Position numbers and translations under genes: made by a program
Notes under the pieces: model-generated
What the model saw: only the letters and a program-made list of their open reading frames with translations
Database searches by the model: none
What the model was told of the DNA's origin: nothing
Shown here: positions 25,248 to 34,058 of the stretch, piece by piece
Position numbering within the stretch: the stretch's first letter is position 1
Layout of the letters: every line of letters starts with the position of its first letter
Origin: Melioribacteraceae bacterium
GTDB lineage: Bacteria > Bacteroidota > Ignavibacteria > Ignavibacteriales > Melioribacteraceae
Direction of reading: 5' to 3'
Assembly: GCA_022181065.1 (NCBI GenBank)
Contig: BQMY01000126.1
Coordinates: 1-45,520 of the forward strand
DNA: 45,520 nt

Positions 25248-25721
25248 TTAATCATTATCTCTCATAAGATTCGATTCTTCATCGGTAAGGAACTTATCGA
25301 AAGTATTCTCCGAAAAGTCATCATAATTATCATCATCGGAAGAATAATTGTAATCGTCCTCAGAATCGTCTTTGTTGAATTTGTTAAGGAACTGAATTCG
25401 CTTAGCTTTAATCTCCACGATGGTTCTGTTTCTACCGTCGTCAACCTTAAAAGTTCTACTCTGAAGTTCACCATCAATAAGTACCGCAGAACCTTTTTTA
25501 AGTCTGTCTTTACAACTATCAGCAAGTTTATTCCATGCAACAACACCAACGTAGCAAACATCTTCCTGCCACTGATTACTGCTGTCTTTATACCTGCGGT
25601 TAGCCGCGATATGAAAATTTACCACCGGGGTATTGTTAGAAGTTTGACGGAACACCGGATCTTTTGTCAAATTACCTGCAACCATAACACTATTTAATTC
25701 TGGCATTTTCAAATCAGCCAT
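25248..25721 (-). CDS. ssb: Single-stranded DNA-binding protein
   Basis: A 157-residue SSB with an OB-fold at about 8-112: NSVMVAGNLTKDPVFRQT, VVNFHIAANRRYKD, CYVGVVAWNKLADSC, KGSAVLIDGELQSRTF. It protects single-stranded DNA in replication and repair. The C-terminal third is acidic and disordered (DDSEDDYNYSSDDDNYDDF), but the protein ends in ESNLMRDND, lacking the usual DDIPF-type tip that recruits partner enzymes. The reading frame around the stop offers no simple frameshift that restores it. It lies between rpsF and rpsR, the ordinary arrangement, with GGAGG before the ATG. Confidence 0.96.
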   Translation of the reverse strand: MADLKMPELNSVMVAGNLTKDPVFRQTSNNTPVVNFHIAANRRYKDSSNQWQEDVCYVGVVAWNKLADSCKDRLKKGSAVLIDGELQSRTFKVDDGRNRTIVEIKAKRIQFLNKFNKDDSEDDYNYSSDDDNYDDFSENTFDKFLTDEESNLMRDND

Positions 25722-25756
25722 CTCAATCCTCCATACATGTCAAGTTCAAAATATCC

Positions 25757-26149
25757 TTAACTCTCTGCTGACTCAGTTTTTTCCGCTACTTCATTTTCGC
25801 TTTTTTCAGCTTCTTCTTCTTTTTTATTCCTTAACACTTCATAATGCGCAACAGCCTCTTTGTCCAACTGTACTGTAAGGAAACGTACAATTGTTTCATC
25901 AAGTCTGTAGGTTCTTTCCAATTTTGAGATCATGTCACTTGGAGCAGTAAAGCGCATGACAAAGTAATAACCGCTTTTTGATTTTTGGATAGGATACGCG
26001 AGGCGTTTTCTTCCCCACTTTTCTACATCCTGAAATTCACCACCATTTGCGGTAATGAATTCGTGCACTCTCTGATATGTTGAGTCTATTTGCTCATCTT
26101 CGAGCGAGGCGTTAATAACTATAACACTCTCATAATTGTTTATGGGCAT
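25757..26149 (-). CDS. rpsF: 30S ribosomal protein S6
   Basis: A 130-residue S6: YESVIVINASLEDEQIDS, GGEFQDVEKWGRKRLAYPI, KSGYYFVMRFTAPSD and the RLDETIVRFLTV strand are typical. A Glu/Lys/Ser-rich tail of about 25 residues follows, common for S6. First gene of the rpsF-ssb-rpsR-rplI operon. A strong AGGGAGG ribosome site lies at 26160-26154, just below the hairpin at 26172-26203. Confidence 0.97.
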   Translation of the reverse strand: MPINNYESVIVINASLEDEQIDSTYQRVHEFITANGGEFQDVEKWGRKRLAYPIQKSKSGYYFVMRFTAPSDMISKLERTYRLDETIVRFLTVQLDKEAVAHYEVLRNKKEEEAEKSENEVAEKTESAES

Positions 26150-26171
26150 ATAACCTCCCTTTGGACTTTTG

Positions 26172-26203
26172 GGGGCAATTCATTTTCTGAACAGAATTAC
26201 CCC
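26172..26203 (-). promoter_or_regulatory. Long 5' leader hairpin before rpsF (possible autoregulatory element)
   Basis: On the minus strand GGGGTAATTC (26203-26194) pairs with GAATTGCCCC (26181-26172): ten pairs including one G-U, with a 12-base loop. It ends 12 bases before the AGGGAGG ribosome site and 22 before the ATG. No T-run follows, so it is unlikely to be a terminator of hppA. Leaders of rpsF operons are known S6-S18 binding sites in many bacteria, but the CCG-bearing bulge of that motif is not evident here. Confidence 0.5.
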
Positions 26204-26253
26204 AGGGTTTATTTTTATGTTTATTTAAATTTTTGCTAATCTTTAATATATCA

Positions 26254-28323
26254 CTATTTTATGAGTGGCGCAATAACCAATGAAACTACCGACATTAGTT
26301 TGATAAGAATGTTCAATGACGGACCCGAGGTATCCTTAAAAGGATCACCAACAGTATCACCAACAACTGCAGCCTTGTGGGCATCAGAACCTTTGCCATA
26401 TTTCATACCATCGATGCTGATTCCACTTTCAATTAATTTTTTTGCGTTATCCCATGCACCACCGGCATTCGACTGAAAGATCGCCATCAAAACACCACTT
26501 GATGTAACACCCGCTAATAATCCTGCAAGCATATCTTTACTGAAAAAGCCAACTACAACCGGAACAGAAACTGCCAATAATCCCGGTAAAACCATTTCTC
26601 TGATAGCCGCGCGAGTTGAGATCTCCACACATTTGCTGTATTCAGCCTTTGCGGTTCCTTCACGAAGACCGGGTATCTCCCTGAACTGGCGACCAACTTC
26701 AATGATCATTTCTTTTGCCGCACGACCAACAGCACCCATTGCCATTGCCGAGAACAAAAATGGAAGCATCGCTCCGATAAATAATCCACCCATAATTATT
26801 GGTTCTGACAGGTTGATAATATCAATTTCCGCCTGTTGTTTGTATGCAGTGAACAATGCCAATGCTGTCAATGCAGCAGAACCAATCGCGAATCCTTTAC
26901 CTATAGCTGCTGTTGTGTTACCAACCGCGTCAAGTTTATCAGTTCTTTCACGAACTTCTTTCGGTAATTCTGACATTTCCGCTATACCACCAGCGTTATC
27001 AGAAATTGGACCGTATGCGTCAACCGCCAACTGGATACCTGTAGTTGAAAGCATACCCAAAGCCGCGATAGCTATTCCATACAAGCTTGAAAGATAAAAC
27101 GCGCCGATAATACTGGCTGCGATGATCAATATAGGAATTGCTGTTGACATCATTCCAACACCAAGACCGGCTATAATATTTGTAGCTGAACCGGTTACCG
27201 ACTGATTTGCGATTCCTCTTACGGGACCTTTATCTGTTCCCGTATAATATTCTGTGACAAGACCAATACTCGTACCGGCTGCAAGACCAATTATGGTAGC
27301 AAAAAATACTCCCAGTGAAGTATAATTGAAGCCATCATATGTCCACTCTGATGGAAGTACGTTGCTGATTATAAAATAAGATGCGACAACCATTAAACCA
27401 GTCGCGCCAAATTCGCCGATATTGAGGGCTCTCTGAGGATCGCCGCCTTCTTTAACTTTTACAAAAAACGTTCCGGCAATAGAAAGTATGATTCCGGCTC
27501 CCGCCAAAAATAGTGGAAGCAATACTGCTTCGAGACCCAATTCCGGTACTTCCGGACTAATAAAAATTGCGCCAAGAACCATTGTACCAATAATAGCGCC
27601 TACATATGATTCAAAAAGGTCAGCGCCCATTCCCGCAACGTCACCCACATTATCACCAACGTTGTCAGCAATAGTGGCCGGATTACGAGGATCATCTTCA
27701 GGAATACCTTCGTAAACTTTTCCCGCAAGATCAGCACCCACGTCAGCAGCCTTGGTATAAATACCTCCGCCTACACGTGCAAAAAGAGCTATGGAAGATG
27801 CGCCTAGTGAAAAACCTGATAACACGTTAATCACCATTGGGATATCCCAATCCATATAATTTCTGTAGAAAAGGAAAAGTGCGCTAAGACCTAAAATTCC
27901 CAGCCCAACAACATTCATACCCATGATGGCGCCACCTGAAAAAGCTATATTCAAAGCTTCACCAAGTCCTGTACGAGCCGCATTGGTTGTTCTCACGTTA
28001 GCCGCGGTAGCAGCGATCATACCTAAATACCCCGCAAGCGCCGAACAAAAGGCACCAACGACAAATGAAACAGCAATAAGCCAATGCGAATCGGCATTAC
28101 CTGCATTTGCGAAACCGAGTATTAAAGCAACTGCTATAACAAAAATGATTAATATTCTATATTCTGTTCTTAGAAACGCGATTGCACCTTCACGAATATA
28201 CCTGGAAATTTCCGCCATCTTGTCTGTACCGACTTCCTGCTTCATGATCCAGTTATTCTTGAGAAATGAGTATCCGAGAGCCAAAAGGCCAAGAACGGGA
28301 ATAATGTACACCATTACTTCCAT
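26254..28323 (-). CDS. hppA: Membrane-bound ion-pumping pyrophosphatase (K+-dependent type)
   Basis: A 689-residue integral membrane enzyme with about 16 helices that couples pyrophosphate hydrolysis to H+ or Na+ export. The substrate-binding segment [19 protein letters not shown], the [19 protein letters not shown] stretch and the C-terminal [28 protein letters not shown] are all intact. In [10 protein letters not shown] the residues Ala472 and Gly475 replace the Lys and Thr of potassium-independent pumps, so it should belong to the K+-dependent subfamily. H+ versus Na+ cannot be decided from this alone. AGGAGA precedes the ATG, 10 bases after pth. It may save energy by using PPi from biosynthesis. 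Confidence 0.96.
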   Translation of the reverse strand: MEVMVYIIPVLGLLALGYSFLKNNWIMKQEVGTDKMAEISRYIREGAIAFLRTEYRILIIFVIAVALILGFANAGNADSHWLIAVSFVVGAFCSALAGYLGMIAATAANVRTTNAARTGLGEALNIAFSGGAIMGMNVVGLGILGLSALFLFYRNYMDWDIPMVINVLSGFSLGASSIALFARVGGGIYTKAADVGADLAGKVYEGIPEDDPRNPATIADNVGDNVGDVAGMGADLFESYVGAIIGTMVLGAIFISPEVPELGLEAVLLPLFLAGAGIILSIAGTFFVKVKEGGDPQRALNIGEFGATGLMVVASYFIISNVLPSEWTYDGFNYTSLGVFFATIIGLAAGTSIGLVTEYYTGTDKGPVRGIANQSVTGSATNIIAGLGVGMMSTAIPILIIAASIIGAFYLSSLYGIAIAALGMLSTTGIQLAVDAYGPISDNAGGIAEMSELPKEVRERTDKLDAVGNTTAAIGKGFAIGSAALTALALFTAYKQQAEIDIINLSEPIIMGGLFIGAMLPFLFSAMAMGAVGRAAKEMIIEVGRQFREIPGLREGTAKAEYSKCVEISTRAAIREMVLPGLLAVSVPVVVGFFSKDMLAGLLAGVTSSGVLMAIFQSNAGGAWDNAKKLIESGISIDGMKYGKGSDAHKAAVVGDTVGDPFKDTSGPSLNILIKLMSVVSLVIAPLIK

Positions 28324-28333
28324 AAAAAGTCTC

Positions 28334-28945
28334 CTACTTACCTTCCTTATTGGTTAATTCAGAATTAGATTTATGTTCCTGGACGGCTTTACTAAAATGA
28401 TTTAACATCCTATTTAAACCGCCGATTATAAAGTTTTCAATTAGTTTTATTGCAAATTCGAAATCATTATCGAGTAATTCAAGTTCCGGCGCGGAGTAAG
28501 GCTTCAAAACATAGTTTTTCATGTCGCCTTTTTCGAAATTGTTTCCAATCCCGAAACGTAAACGCGGAAACTGGTCAGATTCAAGATGATAAATTATTGA
28601 ATGAATGCCATTATGACCACCATCTCCTCCGGATTGCCTTATCCGTATCCGTCCGTTTTCGAGATTAAGATCATCTGTAACAACCAGAATATCTTCTGTA
28701 GCCAGGTCATAATTTTGCAAAACGTCTTTAGCGGCGATTCCACTAAGGTTTACATAAGTAACAGGTTTTATTAAATAAAACGGGGAAGCATTAATATTGC
28801 TTCCCGCGTAATAATATTCGCCTTTAGAAGGCTTGAATGTCAATTTATATTTTTCCGCGAGTTTATCCAGTAACATAAACCCAACATTATGCCGGGTTTT
28901 TTCATATTTAGTTCCAGGATTTCCTATTCCTAATACAGCCCGCAA
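28334..28945 (-). CDS. pth: Peptidyl-tRNA hydrolase
   Basis: A 203-residue enzyme that releases peptides from prematurely dropped peptidyl-tRNA. Catalytic and binding residues are visible: [18 protein letters not shown] (Asn9, His19), then [29 protein letters not shown] with the conserved Asp near residue 92. Length is slightly above average because of a polar C-terminal extension ([14 protein letters not shown]). It follows the L25 gene, a very common pairing (30-base gap), and precedes hppA by 10 bases. Confidence 0.97.
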   Translation of the reverse strand: MRAVLGIGNPGTKYEKTRHNVGFMLLDKLAEKYKLTFKPSKGEYYYAGSNINASPFYLIKPVTYVNLSGIAAKDVLQNYDLATEDILVVTDDLNLENGRIRIRQSGGDGGHNGIHSIIYHLESDQFPRLRFGIGNNFEKGDMKNYVLKPYSAPELELLDNDFEFAIKLIENFIIGGLNRMLNHFSKAVQEHKSNSELTNKEGK

Positions 28946-28975
28946 AAAACTATATATTCTCCGCTTATACTAAAT

Positions 28976-29602
28976 TTATTCAGCAGCTTCGGTTGTTTCT
29001 TCTGCTTCTTCAGATGCTTCCGCTGATTCTTCCTCTTCTTCGTCAGCCGCAACACCTCTTGCGGTGGTTACACCTACAACCATTGCGTCTTGCCGATTCA
29101 TGATCGCAAGATTATCATAATTAAGATCACGAACATAAACTGAATCGTTGATCTTGAGTTCTTCAACATTGATAACAAGATGCTGAGGGATATCCTTTGG
29201 AAGACATTCAACAGCAAGTTTGTGTGTAGCCTGAACAAGGCGACCACCTTTTTTTACACCAATAGCAGTACCAACAATATTAACTGGTATTTCAACAACA
29301 ATTTTTTCACCGGCAGTAAGACCTTGAAGATCAACATGAATTACTTTATCTGTTACCGGGTCAAACTGAATATCTTTAACAATGCATAATCTTGGCTCTA
29401 AGCCTTCAACCTGAAGATTAACAACATGAGTTTCGGTTGTAAAAATAACTTTGTTCAATGCGATTTCATCAAGAATAAACGATAGCGCTTCACCACCCTT
29501 GGTATAAACAACACCCGGTACAAAACCTTCTTTTCTCAAACTGTTCAAGGCACCTTTTGTCGATTTTTCCCTTTTCTGACCTTTTAATATAATTTCAGCC
29601 AT
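28976..29602 (-). CDS. rplY: 50S ribosomal protein L25, Ctc form
   Basis: A 208-residue two-domain L25/Ctc protein that binds 5S rRNA. Domain 1 includes GQKREKSTKGALNSLRKEGFVPGVVY and the HVDLQGLTAGEKI strand; domain 2 (about 95-185) includes GTAIGVKKGGRLVQ, LAVECLPKDIPQHL and INDSVYVRDL. It ends in an acidic Glu/Ala tail. GGAGAG lies upstream of ATG. Placed between prs and pth, the classical prs-rplY-pth order. Confidence 0.97.
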   Translation of the reverse strand: MAEIILKGQKREKSTKGALNSLRKEGFVPGVVYTKGGEALSFILDEIALNKVIFTTETHVVNLQVEGLEPRLCIVKDIQFDPVTDKVIHVDLQGLTAGEKIVVEIPVNIVGTAIGVKKGGRLVQATHKLAVECLPKDIPQHLVINVEELKINDSVYVRDLNYDNLAIMNRQDAMVVGVTTARGVAADEEEEESAEASEEAEETTEAAE

Positions 29603-29636
29603 AATACTGTACTCTCCAAATAAATATTAACTCATT

Positions 29637-30584
29637 CTAACTTTTATCTATTTCAAACAGCGAGCTAATTGATTCGTTTTCATTGCATCGCTTAATCGCT
29701 TCGGCAAATAAACCCGAAGCGCTTTTAACTGTAATTTTACCATTCAAAGCTTCTTTTTTCAGCGGTATGGAATCGGTGACAAAAAGCTCTTTCAATTCTG
29801 ATTTTTCAATTCTTTCAATCGCTTCACCCGAAAGCAGCGGATGTGAAATTGCTCCATAAACTTCCAACGCGCCTTTTTTCCTTAACGCTTCCACACATGA
29901 GATAAATGTGCCACCGGTATCGATCAGGTCATCAACGATAAGCACATTTTTACCATTTACATCGCCAATAATATTCATAACTTCAGCAATATTGGCCTTG
30001 GGTCTGCGTTTGTCTATTATCGCAAGTCCGGCATCTAACCTCGAAGCATATGATCTTGCAAGTTTTACACCACCCATATCGGCGGAAACAACAACAAGAT
30101 TTTCATTCCGTTTTGAGAACAGACTCGTAAAAATACCCGAACCATAAAGGTGGTCAAGGGGTATATCAAAAAAGCCCTGAATCTGCGCGGCATGCAAATC
30201 CATAGTGATAACACGCTCGGCACCTGCGACAGTAATCAAATTAGCTACCATTTTAGCAGTAATTGATACTCTGGGTTGGTCTTTTCTATCCTGGCGGGCA
30301 TAGCCGAAATAAGGGATCACCGCGGTAACTCTTTTAGCCGATGCTCTTTTTGCAGCATCAATCATCATTAAAAGTTCCATCAGGTTTTCGGCAGGCGGTT
30401 GAGTAGGCTGTACAATATAAACATCCCTTCCACGGATATTTTCTTTGTATTTAACCCAGATTTCTCCGTCTTTGAACTTTTTTATATCTATTTCACCCTG
30501 GCTCAGACCTAAATAATTTAATATTTTTTCGGTAAAAATGGGGTTAGCACTTCCCGAAAAAATCCGCGGTTCAGTTAAATTCAT
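29637..30584 (-). CDS. prs: Ribose-phosphate pyrophosphokinase
   Basis: A 315-residue class I PRPP synthase making phosphoribosyl pyrophosphate for nucleotide, histidine and tryptophan synthesis. Motifs: FKDGEIWVKYKENIRGRDVYIVQ, the ATP-binding flexible region IPYFGYARQDRKDQPR, the metal-binding MDLHAAQIQGFFDIP, and the PRPP loop NVLIVDDLIDTGGTF. Length is normal. A strong promoter lies 42 bases upstream (30626-30654) and the transcript can run through rplY, pth, hppA and the rpsF operon. An unusual AT palindrome (30588-30603) abuts the start codon where the ribosome site should be; only AGAAG is seen. Confidence 0.98.
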   Translation of the reverse strand: MNLTEPRIFSGSANPIFTEKILNYLGLSQGEIDIKKFKDGEIWVKYKENIRGRDVYIVQPTQPPAENLMELLMMIDAAKRASAKRVTAVIPYFGYARQDRKDQPRVSITAKMVANLITVAGAERVITMDLHAAQIQGFFDIPLDHLYGSGIFTSLFSKRNENLVVVSADMGGVKLARSYASRLDAGLAIIDKRRPKANIAEVMNIIGDVNGKNVLIVDDLIDTGGTFISCVEALRKKGALEVYGAISHPLLSGEAIERIEKSELKELFVTDSIPLKKEALNGKITVKSASGLFAEAIKRCNENESISSLFEIDKS

Positions 30585-30587
30585 CTT

Positions 30588-30603
30588 CTAAAAATATTTT
30601 TAG
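30588..30603. repeat. Perfect 16-bp AT-rich palindrome at the prs start
   Basis: CTAAAAATATTTTTAG is fully self-complementary and ends three bases before the prs ATG (30584-30582, minus strand). It occupies the ribosome-binding window and could be a repressor site or a weak RNA hairpin. Confidence 0.5.
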
Positions 30604-30625
30604 CTTAATAAATAGACAGATTTCA

Positions 30626-30654
30626 AATATACATAAATTAGGCTATTCTGTCAA
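30626..30654 (-). promoter_or_regulatory. Promoter of the prs operon
   Basis: On the minus strand TTGACA (30654-30649), exactly 17 bases, then TATATT (30631-30626), continuing to TATATTTG. It fits both the sigma-70 consensus and the Bacteroidota TAnnTTTG form. It is the clearest promoter in the window. Confidence 0.75.
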
Positions 30655-30926
30655 ATATAACTTTTTGTTTTACTTAATCTTACCACGAACCCGCAAGACT
30701 TTAGTAAACCGGTAAAATTGTAATAATTCAAGCAAGATTTTAACAGAAGAACTTGATCACTTTTATTGAACTTGTATATGCCGATTTTATCGGTAATTTT
30801 TACCGATACACTAACGAACTTACATCTTGCTTTCCATGATCCTGGCCTAAAATCAATGTTTTTGACCAATGTGAGCTATGGCACATATTTTGTGTTATCT
30901 ATTCCAAACGCAAAGACGAATGCAAA
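30655..30926. other. Non-coding region between prs and the putative membrane gene
   Basis: About 270 bases with no convincing gene. It contains one perfect 9-bp inverted repeat, TATCGGTAA (30788-30796) and TTACCGATA (30800-30808), three bases apart, which looks like an operator or short hairpin. A CCGGTAA-like half-site occurs near 30708-30714. No terminator is evident. Confidence 0.4.
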
Positions 30927-31430
30927 ATGACCTTAAAACTACACATATCGAAAGACGTATACATTGCACCGGAAGACTTATACGCCCTGGCAGCTCAGCC
31001 AAAAGCATTAAAAGTCACCGGAATATTCATTACACTCGCTTCGATTGCTTCTTTCTTTGGAATTCCGGTAATTATTTCCGGATTGTTCTTCAAAGATTTT
31101 TTCCAGGACACAATCCTGAAAAATCGTCCGGAAAAACCTTCAGTAGTCACCCGTTCACAAGTTATTAACGTAATCGCCAAAGCTGTAAAAGCATTGATAT
31201 TTCCATTGATGGTTACATTACTTTATTTCTTCGGTACCGTAGCGATAATCTTCGTAAACCCGGAACTAATAATCAGTTTACTTTATTTACGAGCTATTAT
31301 CAGGTTTTCACTATTCAGTAACAACGATTTAGTTAGAATTCTTTTTTACCAGATATCTCTTTATCTTCTGTGTGGTGGTTTTTTCAAATTCTTGTTCCCT
31401 GATGTGAAACCTTTTAATGTGCTTGTATGA
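30927..31430 (+). CDS. Putative small membrane protein of unknown function
   Basis: A 167-residue frame starting at ATG 30927. The first 134 residues look like genuine coding sequence: codon use resembles the neighbours, and there are two hydrophobic stretches (VTGIFITLASIASFFGIPVI at about 30-50; LIFPLMVTLLYFFGTVAIIF near 90-110) after a polar amphipathic start (HISKDVYIAPEDLYALA). The last 33 codons overlap the 3' end of the convergent acyl-CoA synthetase gene by 102 bases and look less protein-like. The original stop may have been lost, extending the frame into the neighbour. The ribosome site is weak. I do not recognise a family. Confidence 0.5.
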   Translation: MTLKLHISKDVYIAPEDLYALAAQPKALKVTGIFITLASIASFFGIPVIISGLFFKDFFQDTILKNRPEKPSVVTRSQVINVIAKAVKALIFPLMVTLLYFFGTVAIIFVNPELIISLLYLRAIIRFSLFSNNDLVRILFYQISLYLLCGGFFKFLFPDVKPFNVLV

Positions 31431-33044
31431 TGAAAGTTGTTTATTGGTATCAGCAATTACTTCACCAATCTTTTCCATGATTAACTCGTCAGTGATTTGT
31501 ACCCCGGTACTCTCAGAAACATCAATAAACGCTTCTGCATCAACCACAATCATAGCTGAAATAATTTCATCATGTTTATCATCCGCCTCGCCGTAAACAA
31601 GACATTCAAGAACGTAAGGTGAACGATTGAGTATATCCTCAATTTCTTCCGGGAAAACGTTTTTGCCGCTTCTTGAAATAATTACATTTTTCATTCTACC
31701 ATTGATATGAAGGAAACCGTCTTCATCTATAAAGCCTATATCACCCGTCTTGAACCAACCATCCTCAAAAGTGGCTTTAGTTTGTGCTTCATTCTTATAA
31801 TATCCGGGCATGATGTTTTTACCTTTAGCCCAAACTTCTCCGCTACCATTTTCATCCGGATCATTTATTTTTAACTTTACTCCCGGTAGAGGTAAACCTG
31901 CTGCATCATCCTTAAAATTATCAAGACGGTTCAAAGCAAGTATGGGTGAACATTCCGTCAAGCCATATCCCTGTAAAAAAGTAAACCCGAATTCCCGCAA
32001 CCCTTTCGCGACCAGTGGATCAGGAGCAGCGCCACCAGCAATAAACAACCTTACAGCTCCACCGAACTTACTATGAATTTCCTTGAATATCTTTTTCTTC
32101 AAATCTTTCAAACCAATTTTGGAAGTGAAATTTGTCAGTCCAACAAGCTTGGGAACAATAAAAGCTTTCTTTTTATCATCTGATATCGCCTTGGATACCC
32201 TTTTGAACATTTTATCGTAAAGAAGTGGCACACCCAGCAGAACTGTGGCTTTAACTTTCTGCAAATCATCAACTATTGTTTTAAGTGAACGTGAATAATG
32301 TACTGATGAACCTGCCATAAGCGGGCATAACATTCCACAGGTGCATTCATATGTGTGGTGCATGGGAAGAACGGAGAGGAACCTGTCTTCGGGATACATT
32401 TTAAGATAGCTGAGCATATCAACCAGATTTGCCGCAAGGTTCGCCTGTGTCAACATCACACCTTTTGCTCTACCAAGCGATCCCGAAGTAAAAATTATCT
32501 CCGCAAGATCTTTTGGATTTATAGATGGAAGATCATCACTATCGATTGGTTCAGTATCATTAATAAGTTGCATCATTGAGAGGAATTCATCTTCCTCGCC
32601 CGCTTTATCCATACAAATGAAATGCTTAACTTTTTTAAGAGCGCTCTTGTGTTCACTGAACATATCCGCATACGCATCAGAAAAAACAACCACCTCGGTA
32701 TCCGACTCGTGGATAATGTTCAGTACCTCGTTTGCGTTAAGATTACGATCGATCGGAACCATCACAAAATCAAAACACATTCCGGTCAAAAAAGTGATAC
32801 CCCACTGCACCCTGTTTTCACCAATTAAGGCGACGTGGGTACGCTGCTCAACTCCAAGTTTTTTCAGTGCCGAACCAAACCTTAAAATGTTTTCGAGCAT
32901 TTCTTCATAAGTCACCCTTCTAAGTGGGGTTTTATTTAGATCCTCCAATGCAAGTTGATCTTTGAATACATCAGCACTTAACAGTACCATTTCCTGAACT
33001 GATTTAACCCGTGGAACATCAAATAATATTTCTTCCCTTTTCAT
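31329..33044 (-). CDS. AMP-forming acyl-CoA synthetase/ligase (long-chain fatty acid type)
   Basis: A 571-residue member of the ANL adenylating family that activates a carboxylic acid, probably a fatty acid, with ATP and joins it to CoA. The P-loop-like motif IIFTSGSLGRAKGVMLTQ (about 190-207), the core motif GYGLTECSPIL, GWFKTGDIGFIDEDGFLHI, then GRMKNVIISRSGKNVFPEEIE and the C-terminal lysine region (KTTTQKIKRYL) are intact. PMHHTYECTCG is the usual segment of the long-chain group. The exact substrate is not readable from sequence. The last 102 bases overlap the convergent putative membrane gene. Divergent from the DUF1684 lipoprotein gene. Confidence 0.93.
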   Translation of the reverse strand: MKREEILFDVPRVKSVQEMVLLSADVFKDQLALEDLNKTPLRRVTYEEMLENILRFGSALKKLGVEQRTHVALIGENRVQWGITFLTGMCFDFVMVPIDRNLNANEVLNIIHESDTEVVVFSDAYADMFSEHKSALKKVKHFICMDKAGEEDEFLSMMQLINDTEPIDSDDLPSINPKDLAEIIFTSGSLGRAKGVMLTQANLAANLVDMLSYLKMYPEDRFLSVLPMHHTYECTCGMLCPLMAGSSVHYSRSLKTIVDDLQKVKATVLLGVPLLYDKMFKRVSKAISDDKKKAFIVPKLVGLTNFTSKIGLKDLKKKIFKEIHSKFGGAVRLFIAGGAAPDPLVAKGLREFGFTFLQGYGLTECSPILALNRLDNFKDDAAGLPLPGVKLKINDPDENGSGEVWAKGKNIMPGYYKNEAQTKATFEDGWFKTGDIGFIDEDGFLHINGRMKNVIISRSGKNVFPEEIEDILNRSPYVLECLVYGEADDKHDEIISAMIVVDAEAFIDVSESTGVQITDELIMEKIGEVIADTNKQLSSYKHIKRFHIREQEFEKTTTQKIKRYLVKKNSN

Positions 33045-33130
33045 TTTCTACCGAGATTTGTTATGAGATTTTATCATCTTTTTAACATAATAAAATTTTC
33101 GCAAAAATGAATCTAATCACATTTTTTTTA

Positions 33131-33138
33131 TATATTTG
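33131..33138 (+). promoter_or_regulatory. TAnnTTTG -10 element before the DUF1684 gene
   Basis: TATATTTG, 36 bases upstream of the ATG at 33175, matches the Bacteroidota -10 consensus; a clear -33 element is not seen. Confidence 0.35.
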
Positions 33139-33174
33139 TTCTTTTATGAACATAAAGCAAAAGGGGGATACCTG

Positions 33175-34056
33175 ATGTTGAAAAAACTTTTGATTTTGAT
33201 CTTCTTCGCATACATATTCACAGCTTGTGGATCCGAGATCAAGATCGATACGGAATATAAAAGTCAAATTGAATCCTGGAAAGAAACCCGAATAAACAAT
33301 TTAACTAAACCTGATAGCTGGCTTTCGTTAACCGGACTTTTCTGGCTTGAAATGGGTGATAATTCCTTCGGTACAGATAAATCGAACGACCTGGTTTTTC
33401 CCAAAGGTTTACCTTACATGGGAACATTCACGCTAAATGATACCGCTGTTATATTCAGGCAGAAAGAAGCTGGCTTAATAACTGTGGATGAGGAGATTCG
33501 AAACGAGCAAATTCTCAAAAGCGATCTCACCGGAGAACCTACACTTTTAAAATATGCTTCACTTACTTTTTATCTTATAGAACGAGATGGAAAAATGGGA
33601 ATCAGGGTGAAGGATAGTGAATCAGAAGTTTTAAGGAATTTTGACGGATTAACTTATTTCCCAATTGATCCTTCATGGCGAATTGAGGCAAATTTCGAAC
33701 CTTACGATCCACCTAAAAAAATCATTATCCCAAATATAATTGGTACCGCAACCGAAGAAGAATCCCCGGGTAAACTTGTGTTCACCAAAAATGAGGAGAA
33801 GTATTTTCTCGATGTACTCCCTGCCGGTGAAAACTACTTCATCATTTTTGCGGATAAAACAAGCGGAGAGGAAACATACGGAGCAGGAAGATTTCTATAT
33901 GTTACAGCTGCTGATTCTTCAGGTAAAACAATCATAGATTTTAACAAGGCATACAATCCACCCTGTGCCTTTACTAAATATGCTACTTGTCCGTTACCAC
34001 CAAAAGATAATTATTTGAAACTTGCTGTCGAGGCAGGTGAAAAGAAATTTCATTAA
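33175..34056 (+). CDS. DUF1684-family lipoprotein
   Basis: A 293-residue lipoprotein. The start at ATG 33175 is preferred over the in-frame ATG at 33136 because AAGGGGG lies upstream and the first residues then form a clean lipoprotein signal (KKLLILIFFAYIFTAC, lipidated Cys at residue 17). The DUF1684 pattern is plain: SWLSLTGLFWLEMGDNSFG near 55-73, FADKTSGEETYGAGRFL, then DFNKAYNPPCAFTKYATCPL with the two conserved cysteines, and the ending LKLAVEAGEKKFH. The biochemical role of the family is unknown. It is a single gene with a poor terminator immediately after the stop. Confidence 0.92.
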   Translation: MLKKLLILIFFAYIFTACGSEIKIDTEYKSQIESWKETRINNLTKPDSWLSLTGLFWLEMGDNSFGTDKSNDLVFPKGLPYMGTFTLNDTAVIFRQKEAGLITVDEEIRNEQILKSDLTGEPTLLKYASLTFYLIERDGKMGIRVKDSESEVLRNFDGLTYFPIDPSWRIEANFEPYDPPKKIIIPNIIGTATEEESPGKLVFTKNEEKYFLDVLPAGENYFIIFADKTSGEETYGAGRFLYVTAADSSGKTIIDFNKAYNPPCAFTKYATCPLPPKDNYLKLAVEAGEKKFH

Positions 34057-34058
34057 AA

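Noticed and set aside
26172-26203. Treating the rpsF leader hairpin as the hppA terminator
   Set aside because: No T-run follows on the minus strand and the stem is closely spaced to the rpsF ribosome site.
30651-30869. 72-codon minus-strand frame upstream of prs
   Set aside because: It overlaps the prs -35 element and the inverted repeat, has no recognisable features and no ribosome site.
30879-30894. Sigma-54-like box TGGCAC-N5-TTGTG upstream of the putative membrane gene
   Set aside because: The invariant GC of the -12 element is GT, and no sigma-54 activator is encoded nearby; chance match is likely.
33136-33174. Upstream start for the DUF1684 lipoprotein
   Set aside because: It overlaps the -10 element and would put 13 residues before a complete lipoprotein signal.
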